A DNA stretch of 64,000 nucleotides from Axinella damicornis (Eukaryota; Porifera; Demospongiae; Axinellida; Axinellidae), in NCBI GenBank assembly GCA_963931865.1, contig OZ007506.1, positions 9,876,855-9,940,854 on the forward strand, in the 5' to 3' direction. Shown in pieces: positions 19,225 to 30,494 of this stretch (position 1 is its first letter; each line of letters begins with the position of its first letter). The notes beneath the pieces are model-generated. The model was not told the DNA's origin, did no database searches, and saw only the letters and a list, made by a program, of their open reading frames with translations. The position numbers and the translations under genes were made by a program.

Positions 19225-19950
19225 AGGAAGTATAATTTTCCCAGTGAGAACAAGCACATCTGCTTACTTCTGGATTGTAGAGGTCAAAACAGCAGTGGAG
19301 ATGGAGGTGTATCCATCTAGGTGGAGATCGAACCATGTTGCTATGACATCCACAATGCCACTTCAAATCACCTGTAGTTGCAAATGATTCTCAGGAAGTG
19401 GAATCTAGAGGGAAAAATCAGTTTACTCTAAACAGCTAGATCACAATTAAGTAGAGTAAAATGCTTGCCAAACGTACGTAGCTGGGATGGTGGATATGCT
19501 CAAATTGGGTGTGTTGCCATGGAGATGAAGTCCATTACATTGTGCATATGCAATTGCAACTTTGTTGAGACTCTCCATTTCCATGGCAACCCAGGGATAC
19601 AGTGCTCTGCAGTCCGAGTGCTAATTAAAGCATGGGTAAAACAGTCAGAACAAGCACATCTGCTGCATTGCTTACTTCTTCTGGATTACAGAAGTCAAAA
19701 CAGCAGGTGTGGCTATCCAGGTGGAGGTCGAACCATGTTGCTATGGCATCCACAATGCCACCTGATGCCATCTGTAGCTGCAAATGATTCTCAGGAATTG
19801 GAATCTAGAGGGAAAAAAATGGTTAACTCTAAACAACTAGATCACAATTAAGTAGAGTAATTTGCTTGCCAAATGTGACTGACATGTGATGGTGGATATA
19901 CTCAAACTGGGTGTGTTACCATGGAGATGAAGTCTAGATCATATTGTGCA
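19225..19950. repeat. R-family repeat, copy 5 (two tandem units)
   Basis: Two successive units starting near 19,250 and 19,640 each contain GGTGGAGRTCGAACCATGTT and TCTCAGGAAKTGGAATCTAG; the palindromic TTGCCATGGAGATG / CCATTTCCATGGCAAC pair lies at 19,513-19,590. Confidence 0.65.
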
Positions 19951-20985
19951 TCTACTTCCGGTACTACTTTGCCAGCCTTCTGGCCTGTGGTTTATTAACT
20001 ATTGGTATCAGCTCAGACACGTGCAACTTGAACGTTTCACGTGGCAAGTTATGGTTCAAGTCTGACGAAGAACGGCCAAAGGACGCTGAAGTTATGCTGC
20101 CAAAGCGAACAGCTATTGTGTTCACCAAAGCAACATGTCCTGTACCTCTTGAAGCTTTTACAGACCTCCTGCAAAGCATTTTACTGAAGTTAGAGGTGCT
20201 AACCACTTTTGAGTGGTGTACACACACAAGAAAATTGGAGGCTCCAAATGGAAGGATGGAATGATTCCCTGACTGTAAGTTTATCATGCATGAACTTTGT
20301 TCCCGATCCCAGGGAGAGGATGTAAGTAACATACAGAGTCGGGGACTGTAGCATGTAGGTGTGAGGAGCTGAAGGGAGGACATATTAAAAGTCTTGAGGT
20401 TCTCCTTTTCTTGTGCCTGACCGCCACTGGCTCTTTATCCACTAAGGGAGGGCAGACTGGTGGTATGTGGCGCTCTTTCATGAGGTTTTTCAACCTCTGA
20501 ACCAGAACCGTTGAAGGCTGCATGAATGGACTTGGTGCACTGCTCCCCCATGAAACCCAAGCCAACAAGCATTGTTCTAGCCATGTGCCTCGGGCATGCA
20601 CATCTTAGGTAGGACAGTTGCCTCAGGGAATTTCCTCCTGTAAGAACTCATGAACAGCTTGATGTTGGAAAATATACCATACAGCTGGAAAATTTGGCGG
20701 GGATTAAATTTTGTGGCTGGCTCCAAAATGCTGTGAATTACATATTTGGCATACCAAAATTTGGCGGATTTGGAAATTTGCAGGTCGAGAATGATGTCAC
20801 ACTAACTGCACGGCCGCACGGTACAGTCACAGAGTGCTCGGTACTTATCCTAGTTTAGGTGTGAAAATCTTGTGTCGGTAGGCTGCGATGGAGTCAGAGT
20901 TTACGGTGGAGAGCTGTGTTAGAGGTACCATGTCTACACAAATCTCTGGGATGTGAGTGTTAGGAGAGGAACTGCCATGTAAGAA
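19951..20985. other. Coding-like but unconstrained ORFs; TACCATACAG remnant
   Basis: ORFs of 106 (plus), 139 (minus) and 105 (minus) codons look protein-like, but the differences between copies 1 and 2 in 19,944-20,383 are nearly all amino-acid changing in both frames, so purifying selection is not evident. A TACCGTA-family terminus (TACCATACAGCTGGAAAATT) with AATTTGGCGG words lies at 20,685-20,790. Confidence 0.4.
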
Positions 20986-21869
20986 CTCACTGCATGTAAG
21001 GCCTGGGTCGGGTTGACCACAGCAAGAATTTTGCGCGCCGTGCGTATCTATGGAAACGATTGCACACGGCACTAAATGTCATCTGATTGCGGTTGGTTTA
21101 TTACGTTACAGAATGTCATGAATACTGATTTCGTGTTATATTGGACTGTATACGGCATCCATCTTCAAGCGATTGCAAAGCGCTAGCGATCTAGCATTAG
21201 ACGCCGATGTCCGAGGTGCCATGCCTGCTGTACAGACGAGTTTGTTCGTTGGAAACGGTCAAACGACCCCAAGAGAAAAGTGGGGCGTGGTCACTTGTCC
21301 CGTGACTTTCAGGCCTTTGCGGTTGAAAGGCCGCAAATCAGAGGGAGAACGAAAAGTCGAGCGAGGCGGAATATGTGTGCTTTGGTATTCTTGACCTTAC
21401 CGGTGGCAATCCAAAGAGTAGGAATGACTGCGTCTGCCTACCGGGTAGATTGTGGAAATATTGCTCGTTGGAGTTGCTGTGACGGAAACTATGCTCCCAC
21501 TGACCATCTCTGGAGTGGCTGTTTGCGTCGTTGAGCAACTTCCCGGCTGAGTTCGAGAAATCTACCGGGTAGGTTTAGAGTTGGTTATGTGTACGTTCAA
21601 ACGGTACCACTCAGTACGCTGTAGCTAACCGGGACATAATCCGCTTCTCTGCCTTTGTGTATGTTTATGTTGGCAACGCCGGTCCCACCCACTGACGTCA
21701 TGTAATAGTTATGACGTAATTGAATATACATGGGTGGAGTTTTGAGGTTTCACTTTCATATTATCATCAACAACATGGAACACAATGATCTATGTCTGTG
21801 TAAAACCAAGGTGAAGTTGGCATACTAATATGTACATCCTAGCCCAACCCAGGCCTTACATGCAGTGAG
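20986..21869. mobile_element. 884-bp TIR element, copy-1-specific insertion
   Basis: Left end CTCACTGCATGTAAGGCCTG continuing GGT, right end its complement ending ATGCAGTGAG; TIR at least 23 bp. Copy 2 has the uninterrupted site GCCATGTAAGAATGATAG at 45,671-45,688. The flanks give a 2-bp (AA) or 3-bp (GAA) duplication, ambiguous because of the terminal G. The interior has no transposase ORF. Confidence 0.9.
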
Positions 21870-21950
21870 AATGATAGTGGTAACAATAAAGACACAAACG
21901 CAGTAGCAGTGATGCGAAGGAGCACCATCGTCTGCCATGTACCCAGGAAG

Positions 21951-22555
21951 ATACCGTATAGTGGGTTCTTTTTGTGGGGTGCCAATTTTCATTATTTTCG
22001 CAACTCACCAACTAGTCGCAAAATTTTCCACCCACGAAATCTTCCACCCATAATCGCGCTGTAGCTACAATGCGTAGGTGCCGTCGTTCTCATCCACACC
22101 GTACGGCTCTTCGTAGACACCTGCATAGCTAACTGCACCCTGTTGGCAGTGTCCTCGATCGACAGGATCCTCTATCACCAGCTCAGGGTGCAGCTGTCCG
22201 TCACGTTGTGATCGATAAAGTAGAATTGGACGTATGGCTAGCGAGCCACTAAGCGACAAAAAACGAGGACAGTAACTCTCGCCACAGCAAATGGAACAAC
22301 CATTCTCGCATTAGAATGTTGGTTCTTCTCCAACTCTGGCCTCCCACATGTCTTTTACTAACGAAGTTGCGTCTCAGCTATAGCGCAGTGAAGCGCAATG
22401 TCGTTGAAACTTCGGCCATCAAACCATGTGCACTAATTTTTCATATTACGTCATCCGCGATGATAACACTAACGCGAAGGCTGGTGCCAAGAACCACTAA
22501 AATCATTTCTGACGACGAAAATTTCCAACCACAAAAATAACCCGCTATACGGTAT
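21951..22555. mobile_element. ATACCGTATAG MITE, copy 1
   Basis: Left end ATACCGTATAGTGGGTTCTT then TTTGTGG; right end read inward ATACCGTATAGCGGGTTATT then TTTGTGG. The 27-bp TIRs differ at only two positions. 605 bp. Internal short ORFs are not supported. The same element is at 45,763-46,375. Confidence 0.88.
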
Positions 22556-22854
22556 CAACTGCAATATCTGGCAGATCAGAGACAGAGAGGTACGTACGTA
22601 CGTACTATAGTGATAATCATGAGTGCGTGCATAAGTGTTGCTGTGAGACCCTACCCACACACACGATAGATTGCAATGACGTCACAACAAAACATTGACA
22701 GAATTTAATTTGGTGGTGCATTCATAATCCACCAAACTGTCAAATTAAATTCCCCGTCAAATTTTCTGGCCATACGGTAGTATGGATAACACTTGCTTCC
22801 AACAACCAATCTATTGATTGACTTACAAAGGACTTGTATCTCTTTATCTTTTAG
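22556..22854. other. Inverted-repeat remnant and noncoding DNA
   Basis: GAATTTAATTTGGTGG (22,701) pairs with CCACCAAACTG TCAAATTAAATTC (22,729), and CATACGGTA ends at 22,779. This is a further relic of the TACCGTA family. Confidence 0.5.
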
Positions 22855-23061
22855 CAGATGACTGCTGTCGTACTGTCATGAAAGAAGTGCTGTGCGAACA
22901 CCCTTGCCACCTCTTCAGCCTCGCTCTACAGAGTTGGACACAGCCGCTCAGTTGGTGTGACTGATGAGGCACCACAGGCAACAGTGACGACCTGGAGTGA
23001 AGGGGTAATGATACATTAACCACCTAGGATCAGCTACACAGTTCTATGTAACTCAGAGAGA
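22855..23061 (+). pseudogene. Exon-like fragment upstream of Helitron Rep remnant
   Basis: A pyrimidine-rich acceptor (CTCTTTATCTTTTAG) precedes an open stretch. One frame gives VMKEVLCEHPCHLFSLALQS, another ends VTDEAPQATVTTWSEG before GGTAATG, a possible donor. A CTCAG acceptor-like site at 23,050-23,054 then precedes the Rep-like segment. It is probably the upstream part of the same Helitron-like gene with short introns, but no motif in this part is diagnostic. Confidence 0.3.
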
Positions 23062-23067
23062 AATGAA

Positions 23068-23968
23068 AAAGAACTAAAGTGCAAACCTCGCCCTCATGTA
23101 GCGAAGCGTACCAATAAGATCTACTAGTGGAATGCAGGACATTGGAGGGTGAGCCTGAGCGAAGTGCAGGTGCAGGGTATGCATGGAGCAGTTGCATTCA
23201 CATGACGGTCATCGGACTCAATTATGTGTCTGCACAGAAATTATGACACTAAACATACACTCGTGCACAACACAGCAACTGTGAGTCAGGTTAGCGTTTA
23301 ATAGCTGAAGCAGTCTAGCAGGTACGTCACCGACCATGGCGGTAGACCCACGAGCTGTCTCCGCCTTTGTTGTCGCCACCGAGGAGGCAGAACTTGAAGT
23401 TCATGGTGCTCTATTAGCCAATGAGATAGGTAGGTTCGTTCACGAGTGGTCACTCCATCTAGTCTTTACATGTTGCGCATACTGCCATAGGTATTACTCT
23501 ACAATACTGCACTGCACGTGCAAGTATCACGTGCATGTCATCCGGTGCGCGTTCGGGGTCTGGTATCGGGAACCAGACTATATAGCTCGCTAGCTCATGA
23601 GTTTGTCACTTTGTGCCGCTTGGTTTGTGGTAGCTGGTGTCGCTAGACGCCACGCTTCACGTACCAGTAGTCTAGTAACAGAGCTAGTGACCCGTTGACG
23701 TCGATTTTGTGGCACAAGCACCAAGTAAAGTTTTCGCGGTGAGCTAAAAACTGTCATAACTCTCGAACTAAACATTTTTATCCATATTGCTATGTTAATT
23801 TAGTTCCTTACGTCGAGCGCTTTCTTTTGAAACCTTGGTCTTGCTCGTCAAGTACCCGCAGCGCCCGCTAGAACGGTAACAGACAGACACACACACAGAC
23901 ACACAGACACACAGACACACAGACACACACAATGATTACTAGAACCTCGCCCCCGCATGGGCGAGGTT
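23068..23968. mobile_element. 901-bp insertion with 6-bp TSD, copy-1-specific
   Basis: AATGAA occurs at 23,062-23,067 and again at 23,969-23,974; copy 2 has it once at 46,888-46,893 in otherwise matching sequence. The ends carry AACCTCGCCCTCATG and its near-complement CCGCATGGGCGAGGTT. The interior includes a 33-codon ATG-initiated exon-like piece (MAVDPRAVSAFVVATEEAEL) ending at a GTAGGT donor (23,429), and a CAGACACA microsatellite (23,882-23,932). Its left 350 bp resemble 31,725-32,040. Confidence 0.85.
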
Positions 23969-24140
23969 AATGAATGTGGCCAGTGGGTGACTGCATACAG
24001 TCCTGTTCTACACCGAGAATGGCAAGCCAACATGGACATGGTCAGTTCAGAGTATGGGCAAGCAATGTATGTGTACATGTATGTATCAGAGAGACTCAAA
24101 TATGACACCCTGCAAAACGTACCACCTGATGCTTCACAGT
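23969..24140 (+). pseudogene. Helitron-like Rep domain fragment, copy 1
   Basis: The plus frame reads NECGQWVTAYSPVLHREWQA followed by NMDM, and 9 residues later AMYVYMYVSE. The order W-V-x2-Y-x-P-x-L ... W-x-A-N-x-D ... A-x-Y-V-x2-Y is the conserved C-terminal part of the Helitron replication-initiator (Rep) domain, just after the HUH motif. These proteins nick and unwind DNA for rolling-circle transposition. The domain start is cut off: the 901-bp element sits just before this segment in copy 1, but copy 2 joins it to an upstream CTCAG acceptor-like site. A GTAAGC donor follows at 24,141, with TACTAAC at 24,152 as a candidate branch point. No HUH or Tyr motif is visible, so it is a remnant. 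Confidence 0.6.
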
Positions 24141-24199
24141 GTAAGCGACTGTACTAACACATAAACAAGTCAGCTTACAAGAGGCAGTGTACCACCTAG

Positions 24200-24290
24200 G
24201 TGGATTTCTATTGGTCAGATCTAGTTGTACCACGGTCTCCAAGCCAAGAAGTGGTTACACAACTCCCTGACACTCCCACACAGATCTCTG
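24200..24290 (+). pseudogene. Exon-like fragment between Helitron pieces
   Basis: After CACCTAG the frame reads VDFYWSDLVVPRSPSQEVVT and ends at CCAG|GTACTA. Conserved with one residue change in copy 2 (47,119). Function not recognised; position suggests the same Helitron-like gene. Confidence 0.3.
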
Positions 24291-24727
24291 AACCAGGTAC
24301 TATCCTACAGCTGTAGACTTGCTCCATTGAAAATGTATGGAGAGCAACAGCGGAATATGGGTCCGTTTTCCACTCCCCATATTCCACTGTTCCTGCAGAT
24401 GAAGTTTACACTGGTCGAGTTTTCATGTAAACAGTATGTGGACATAGTGGCTGCACGTGCGAGTCACCAGGTAGCTTATATGTAGGTACGCGTATACGGT
24501 GTATAATGTACCACTGGAACCAGGTACCAGTACCGAACTCAGAGAAATCGACGTTCATCGTCAAAGGAGTTCTGTGCTGGTAAGTCGCTCAAAACGGCAG
24601 TGTTCAAGCCCATTATATACCGTGTACTGGGAAACATCACAAGTCTGTTGCCGTATTGTCAGTCGTGCAATACGGCAACGGACTCGTCATCTTTCCCAGT
24701 ACCCGGTAAATAATATATATTTATCAG

Positions 24728-24967
24728 GACAGGCCAGACGGAAATGAGTGGGATAACATGCCATTAGCCACATTTGCAACCCACTACAATGTCACTAAGA
24801 AAGAAACTGAAACATCCAAACTGGGTAAACAATGCCAGAAGCCAGCATGCTTGAGGATTCCACATCTCACACCAGCCAGTGGTGATGAGTATTCAATGAA
24901 CCAGAAACTATCCAAGATGGTGAATCACCAAGGGATGCATTTATATGACAAACTGATGCCAAGCTAG
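24728..24967 (+). pseudogene. Helitron-like inter-domain fragment
   Basis: After a TTTATCAG acceptor-like site the frame reads DRPDGNEWDNMPLATFATHY and continues 60 residues to a stop at 24,965. The RPxxxEWxxMxLAxFxxxY arrangement resembles the segment between Rep and helicase domains of Helitron proteins (RPxxLExxxLxEFxxxY). No Walker A motif follows within 1 kb, so the helicase is missing. About 1 kb including this segment is deleted from copy 2 (between 47,205 and 47,206). Confidence 0.45.
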
Positions 24968-25752
24968 ACATGAATTCATCCACATTCCTCAATATGGCCC
25001 AGCAAGTTCAGGATGCTATGATGCTATTGTCAAATTCAGATCACAAAGTTCTTTTAGTGTGTGCAACCGAAAACAGTGAGGGCCTGGGAATGAGGCTAAG
25101 ATTCCTCCACCTCACTGGACATTGTAGCACAAGTTGCGCCAATTAAGCTTAACTCTCTTGAAGGTACCCAATCTGACTTACACGAACCCCTATAACAAGA
25201 TGATCAATATTTATAAACCAATGCATTCATGTTAGCATCTGCCTCCTCCAGAGATCCAGACAATTTTGGAGAACCCCACAGCCTTGTACGAAAGTCTCTC
25301 CTGGCAACAAATATCTATTGAGTACCAGCAGTCTCTGAACAATGCCAGTGTAGACCAGAAGGGGGTAGGTATTCAGATGGAGAACAGCACACACCAATTG
25401 CTACTCTTTGTGGTGTGGGCAAACATTTCCTCATTAGGACAATCAGATAAATGCTCATCAGAATGAACCGGGACATCCCACACCACCTTGGTCCCAGCAC
25501 ACAATATAGCACCAAAATCCTAGCCTCGTTCCCATGCAGGCCATTCCCAATGCCAGAATTTACAGTATGCAAATACGGCGGTGCAAGCGATCAAATACTG
25601 GTGGTACCAATATCCAGTATTGCTAACAGCCCCAACTGGAATTGCCACCTACAACCAACGAAACAAGTTCCTACCACTAAACCTTCCCACTTCATTAACC
25701 TCTCAATTATGACCCCCATTTGACTCGGCACCAAAGTGGCGATACACTGTAG
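24968..25752. other. Exon-like ORF and CTCGTTCCCA inverted ends
   Basis: GGGCCTGGGAATGAGGCTAA (25,080) and TAGCCTCGTTCCCATGCAGG (25,514) face each other as inverted ends of a ~450-bp segment. It contains a 40-residue open piece (ENPTALYESLSWQQISIEYQ) ending at AAGGGGGTAGGT, a donor-like site. No function is recognised. Confidence 0.35.
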
Positions 25753-25966
25753 GTACGTACAGAGGTTTTCAGGTTGCTTGTCAGGTGAAAAGTGCCAAGT
25801 GCAGAGTCCACTTACCTTAGCTAACCACTAATTTGATTTGTCACACTGTAGCTTAGCACTGTAAGGGTGAGAAATCTAATTAGTGGCTAGTTAAGGTAAG
25901 TGGACTCTGCATTTGGCACTTTTCATTTTGACAAGCAACCTGAAAACCTCTGTACGTGGTACGTAC
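25753..25966. mobile_element. 214-bp inverted repeat, copy 1
   Basis: GTACGTACAGAGGTTTTCAG at the left pairs with CTGAAAACCTCTGTAC at the right, and the arms continue inward through AGTCCACTTACCTTA. Arms about 90 bp, loop about 30 bp. Same element at 47,657-47,871. Confidence 0.85.
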
Positions 25967-26979
25967 ATACCATTCTCCATGTGGTACCTACTCTGCTCCC
26001 CAGAGGCCACTGGCGCAGCTGGGGACTGAGAAGGCTCAACAATAACATTTAACTCGGAACAATGGAGGTGGCTGCTCCTGCACGCAAGTTGATATGCTGA
26101 TAATGGAAAGAGAACTGAGTCATGACAACTGTCGTTTTCAAAAGCAATATGCTCCAACAAGGACTCTTCTGTCTGACAACGCTGTGCATATAGCTATTTG
26201 TTACTGGTACTTGGTCATTGGCTAAAGCACTTAAGATTTTCTCCAGATGCTTGGTCATTGCCTAAGGCACTTATTAGGTTACGATGTACTATTCAATTAA
26301 ATTTTTTGCTGGCAAATTTGCTGCTTTTATATATAATTATATCTCAGGAACTATAACAGATATTAGTCTGAAACAAGTTGCATTCCAACATTACAACACC
26401 AAATCAAACTCCTGGAACAGGAAAGTAAAATGCCCAAGGGTATTTGGACCTACGTACGTAGGCAATTAGACTCACTGCTCAAGCACTTTTGCGTCAAATC
26501 ACTGAGAGGCAGACTGGAGCCCAACCCTCAAAAAATCTCTGGCACTACTTTGCTAGGTCGTGATGAAGAGATATTCAGTGATTGGTGTATATTTTTAGCT
26601 ATGTGCACAAAAATTTCCGGAAGAGCGTGCTCGAGGCATGCATAATCTTCGTTTCATGCCCAAATTTCGTGATTTCTTTTCATGCCGCCCTGCAAAATAG
26701 TCAAGTCAAAATATGTGAGAAACAATTTCCATTTGTAAAATTTGACGCAAAGTATAAGGCCTCATTAGTCTGTGGTTAATTGAATTTGTAACACGTTTAC
26801 ATGTACCCCTTCCCACTATGAATAACGTTATCTCATTGTTTTATGTAAACAACCTGGCAGCTGCCCCCAACTTGTACATCGTAACTTCTCCACAATACAG
26901 TGGGATGGCATGGGATGCTGGGACCAAGGGTGGTGTGGGATGTCCCAGTTCATCCTGTACCATCCTATACGGGACTTAG
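25967..26979. other. No supported gene
   Basis: ORFs at 25,891-26,160 (minus) and 26,430-26,645 (plus) look protein-like (QLDSLLKHFCVKSLRGRLEP), but differences from copy 2 in the plus ORF are mostly amino-acid changing. No domain is recognised. Confidence 0.4.
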
Positions 26980-28570
26980 ACTCTTCGCGATAATTGGTCA
27001 TTGCCTAAGGGAAGACTTCTCCCTGACACTTGTCTATTATCCAGGAGACTTGGACATTCCCCCCCCAAGACACTTAGTCATCATCCCCTAAGGGAATTAG
27101 ACTTTCTCCGCAATACTTGTCGTTGCCAATCGTTTTTCCTTCCCCGATGCTTGTTCATTGCCCAAGGGACTTAGACGTTTTCCCCAAAGACACTTGGTCA
27201 TCGCCTAAGGGATTTTTATCCTTGATGCTTGTTCATTGCCCAGGAGACTTATATAGCCTGAGACACTTTCCCCCAAAAGATACTTGATCATCACCCAAGG
27301 GACTTTTTCTCCCCAATGCTTCTCAATGCCCAGGGGACTTAGACTTTCCCACAAGATACTTGGTCATCGCCTAAGGGACTTTTACGTATTCTCCCGGATG
27401 CTTTTTCTCATTGCCCAGACACACTCTAAGGGACTTTTCTCCACGATGGTTGTGATTGCCCATGGGACCTAATTAGACACTTGTTCCTCCAAGATACATA
27501 CTTGGTCATCGCCTAAGGGACACATTCTCCCAGATGCTTTTTCATTGACCAAGGATCGAGACTTTTCTCTCCAATGCTTGTGGTTGTCCAGGGGACTTAG
27601 ACACTTTCCCCCCCAAGATATTTGCTATTTCAAGAGACACTTCTCCCCGATACTGATACTTGGTCATCACCTAAGGGACATATTCTCTTTCATTGCCCAA
27701 GCATCGATTTTTTCTCCCCGATGCTTGTGATTGCCCAGGGAACTTAGACGCTTTTCCCCCCAAGATACTTGGACATTGCCTAAGTGACTTTTATTCTCAC
27801 TGATGCGTTTTCATTGTCCAAACACTTTCTAAGGGACTTTTTCTCCCCAATGTTTGTGATTGCCCAGGGGACTTAGACACTTTTGCCCCAAGACACTTCG
27901 TCATCATCGCCTAAGGGCGACCTGATGCTTGGTCATTACTTGGTCCTAAGGGCCGACCTGATGCTTGGTCATTGCCCAGGGAACTTTCCACACAAGACAC
28001 TTCCCCGATGCTTGTGATTGCCTAGGGACCTAGACACTTTTCCCCCCAAGATACATGGTCATCGACTAAGTGACTATTATTCTCCGATGCTTTTTTCAAG
28101 GGACTCTTTTCTCCCCGATGCTTGTGATTGCCCAGGGACTTAGACACTTTTTGCCCCAAGATACTTTAGATACTTATACTTGGTCATCGCCTAACATTCT
28201 CTTCCATTGCCCAAGCGAGACTTTTTCTCCCCGATGCTTGTGATTGCCCAGGGGACCTTTAGACGCTTTTTTCCCCCAAAGATACTTCGTCATCGCCTAA
28301 GTGACTTATCTTTCATTGCCCAAACACTTTCTAAGGGACTTTTGCCTCAAGATACTTGGTATTCGCCTAAGGGCGACCTGTCACTGCCCAAGAGACTTGG
28401 TCATCGCCTAAGGGTGACCTAATGCTTGGTCATTGCCCAGGGAATGTTCCACACAAGACACTTTCCACAAGACACTTTCCCCGATGCGTGTGATTGCCCA
28501 GGGGACTTAGACACTTTTTGCCCCAAGATACTTGCTAAGGGCGACCTGATGCTTGGTCATTGCCCATGAT
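26980..28570 (+). repeat. CTTGGTCATCGCC minisatellite, copy 1
   Basis: Degenerate ~75-85 bp units with the order GATACTTGGTCATCGCCTAA, GGGACTTTTTCTCCCCGATG, CTTGTGATTGCCCAGGGGAC, TTAGACACTTTTCCCCCCAA. Many units are internally deleted, giving sub-repeats of 25-50 bp. About 1.6 kb here against 1.9 kb in copy 2, so array length changed after duplication. Confidence 0.92.
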
Positions 28571-29500
28571 ACTTACTGCCCAAGTACATACATGCACCCA
28601 CTCAGCTCTAGCTAGCTAGATAGATAATTGCTGAAAGAATTGGCCTCCCACAAGGTGTCCATTTATGAAGTAAAACGCCCAACTGGCTCTGACTAATCAT
28701 CAAGCCTGTGCACGACCATGCTGCTTTCACCCTTTGGGTGAACATTCCCACCTCCCCCTGATCCACCCTTTGTGCTCGCACAGAACCTCCAAGGCTGACT
28801 TAAGCTAATAGCTAACAGGTTTTACAGTCACAAAGGGTTAAACAGCTGCCATGTCCTCTGCATGATTCTGACCTGATATCAAGTCAAGCCGAGACACATC
28901 AAGTCTTTTAAAGCCTCACTTTTTATCATGTGAGCACTCAACTAGCAGAACTCATGCATTCAGGACTTCCGAAGAGGGTACAACTTTGGCTGTGAGACCT
29001 GCTGCTGTCTTGCCTCGTCCAGAGGGAATAATCCCTGAGTGTGCCATGGCATACGACCCCAGACTGCTCTGCATAATTCAATACTCCATAACCCTGGAAC
29101 TTACATCACATTGATCCAGTGGGAGGCACTCTCCTTGGCAGGTTACATGTACATGCTCCAAGATGCCATTTTGCACATTTATCTCAGCTTCACAGTACAT
29201 ACATGACTCTAACTACACCCACTCAGTTCTAGCTAGCCGGATAGATAATTGCTGACAGAATTGGCCTTCAACAATTGTGAGGGAATTGTTGTCTAGGTCC
29301 AATTATGCTTAAATGAGCCCACCTGGCTCTGTCTGAACATCCAAGCCCAGAGACGGCCATGCTGCCCCACCCATGCCTGACCAACCCTTTGTGCTCACAC
29401 AAAACCTCCTAAGGATATTGACGCTGACGTTCTGCAGTCATAAAAGGGTTAACTTAACCAGCTGCCATGTCCTCTGCATGATTCTGAGCTGATACGAAGT
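28571..29500. repeat. Two related ~640-bp spaced repeats
   Basis: 28,575-28,900 and 29,210-29,530 are paralogous: both start ACCCACTCAGYTCTAGCTAG, include GATAGATAATTGCTG, CCAMCTGGCTCTG, CCAACCCTTTGTGCTC and AGCTGCCATGTCCTCTGCATG. Their first ~120 bp recurs at 2,190-2,310 inverted. Confidence 0.65.
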
Positions 29501-30494
29501 CGTGTTGAGACACATCACATCTTTTTAAAGACCTTTGGTTGCTCTGTTGAAGGTTGGTGCACCTAAAAGGAAAGGAATTTGCCTTCCACAAAACTAGTTC
29601 CAGCTATGCCATTCATGGTACACCTGTAACTCAAGCGAGTTCAGTGATGTTGTAAATGGGATTGAAGTGGAGAATTTAAGTACTGAGATCTGAAGTATGG
29701 GAACGTGGAATGGACAAACACAGTAGATGGGTGTGGCAAGTAGGCTACCACTACCATGTACATGTATCATGTTTTATGACCAGCCATTTCATACTAGATT
29801 CTGGTGTCTGAGTGAAACAACAATTACAGCCAATTTGACGAAATCTATACAGCTGCTCCCTAACAATACTGCTAGTAACCTTTTCAGTAAGTGAGAGATT
29901 TCTGACAATTGTTACAGTGTAATATTATAGTGGTATTAAGACTCCTGCAGCCTTGTTCAGAGGCTGCAGGAGTCATATGACCATATGACCATCAAACCGA
30001 GTGGAATGGCGGTGGGAATGGCCTGTGAGATTGAGGCTATAGAAAACCTACATCGAGGGGTAATCAAAGCAACATGACGTACTGTAGAAGGTCATGCACA
30101 CACTTATTGGATGCTGCATTTCCCAATGTTCCTGTGACATTGATGTCACACCAACACCTTCTGTACCTGAAAGTCCCAGGGTTGCGTCTCACTCCCTCCA
30201 CCTGCTGTATGAGAAGGGTGCTGCTCAACCCGACAGCTTGCTTCAGCACCGACAGCACAGCTCCCTGTGGAGGTGGAATGGAATTTGACCATATGACCAT
30301 CAAACTGAGTGGAATGCATGGCATAGGGCACACAGTATGGCTGTCTACAAGGGACTGTTAATACATTTGGAGTACCCCTTCAGTGAAATCCAGGTGGGGA
30401 AAAGATCATCAGATTACTGTTCCTGTAACCTTCTCTGCTATCTTAAGTTCTGTTCCTGTAACCTTCTCTGCTATCCTAAGTTCCCTCTCACCTT
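29501..30494. other. No supported gene; duplicated phrase
   Basis: CTCCTGCAGCC / GGCTGCAGGAG (29,941-29,975) forms a small hairpin, and TATGACCATCAAAC plus GAGTGGAATG occurs twice (29,988 and 30,293). Overlapping ORFs on both strands around 30,064-30,361 are identical in copy 2, but all of the surrounding DNA is too, so this is not evidence of coding. Confidence 0.4.

Noticed and set aside
19944..20383. 106-codon plus and 139-codon minus ORFs that look protein-like and recur in copy 2
   Set aside because: Nearly every nucleotide difference between copies 1 and 2 changes an amino acid in both frames, so neither shows purifying selection; no motif is present.
22965..22995. CTGATGA as a hammerhead-ribozyme core
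   Set aside because: No GAAA box and no flanking stems at the required spacing; the other CTGATGA sites (near 385 and 36,552) fail as well.
26980..28570. Regularly spaced repeats reminiscent of a CRISPR array
   Set aside because: Units are degenerate, adjacent and vary in length, with no unique spacers, in clearly eukaryotic DNA; this is a minisatellite.
30064..30361. Overlapping ORFs identical between copies 1 and 2
   Set aside because: The whole surrounding 3 kb is almost identical, so identity reflects recent homogenisation; overlapping ORFs on both strands point to chance.
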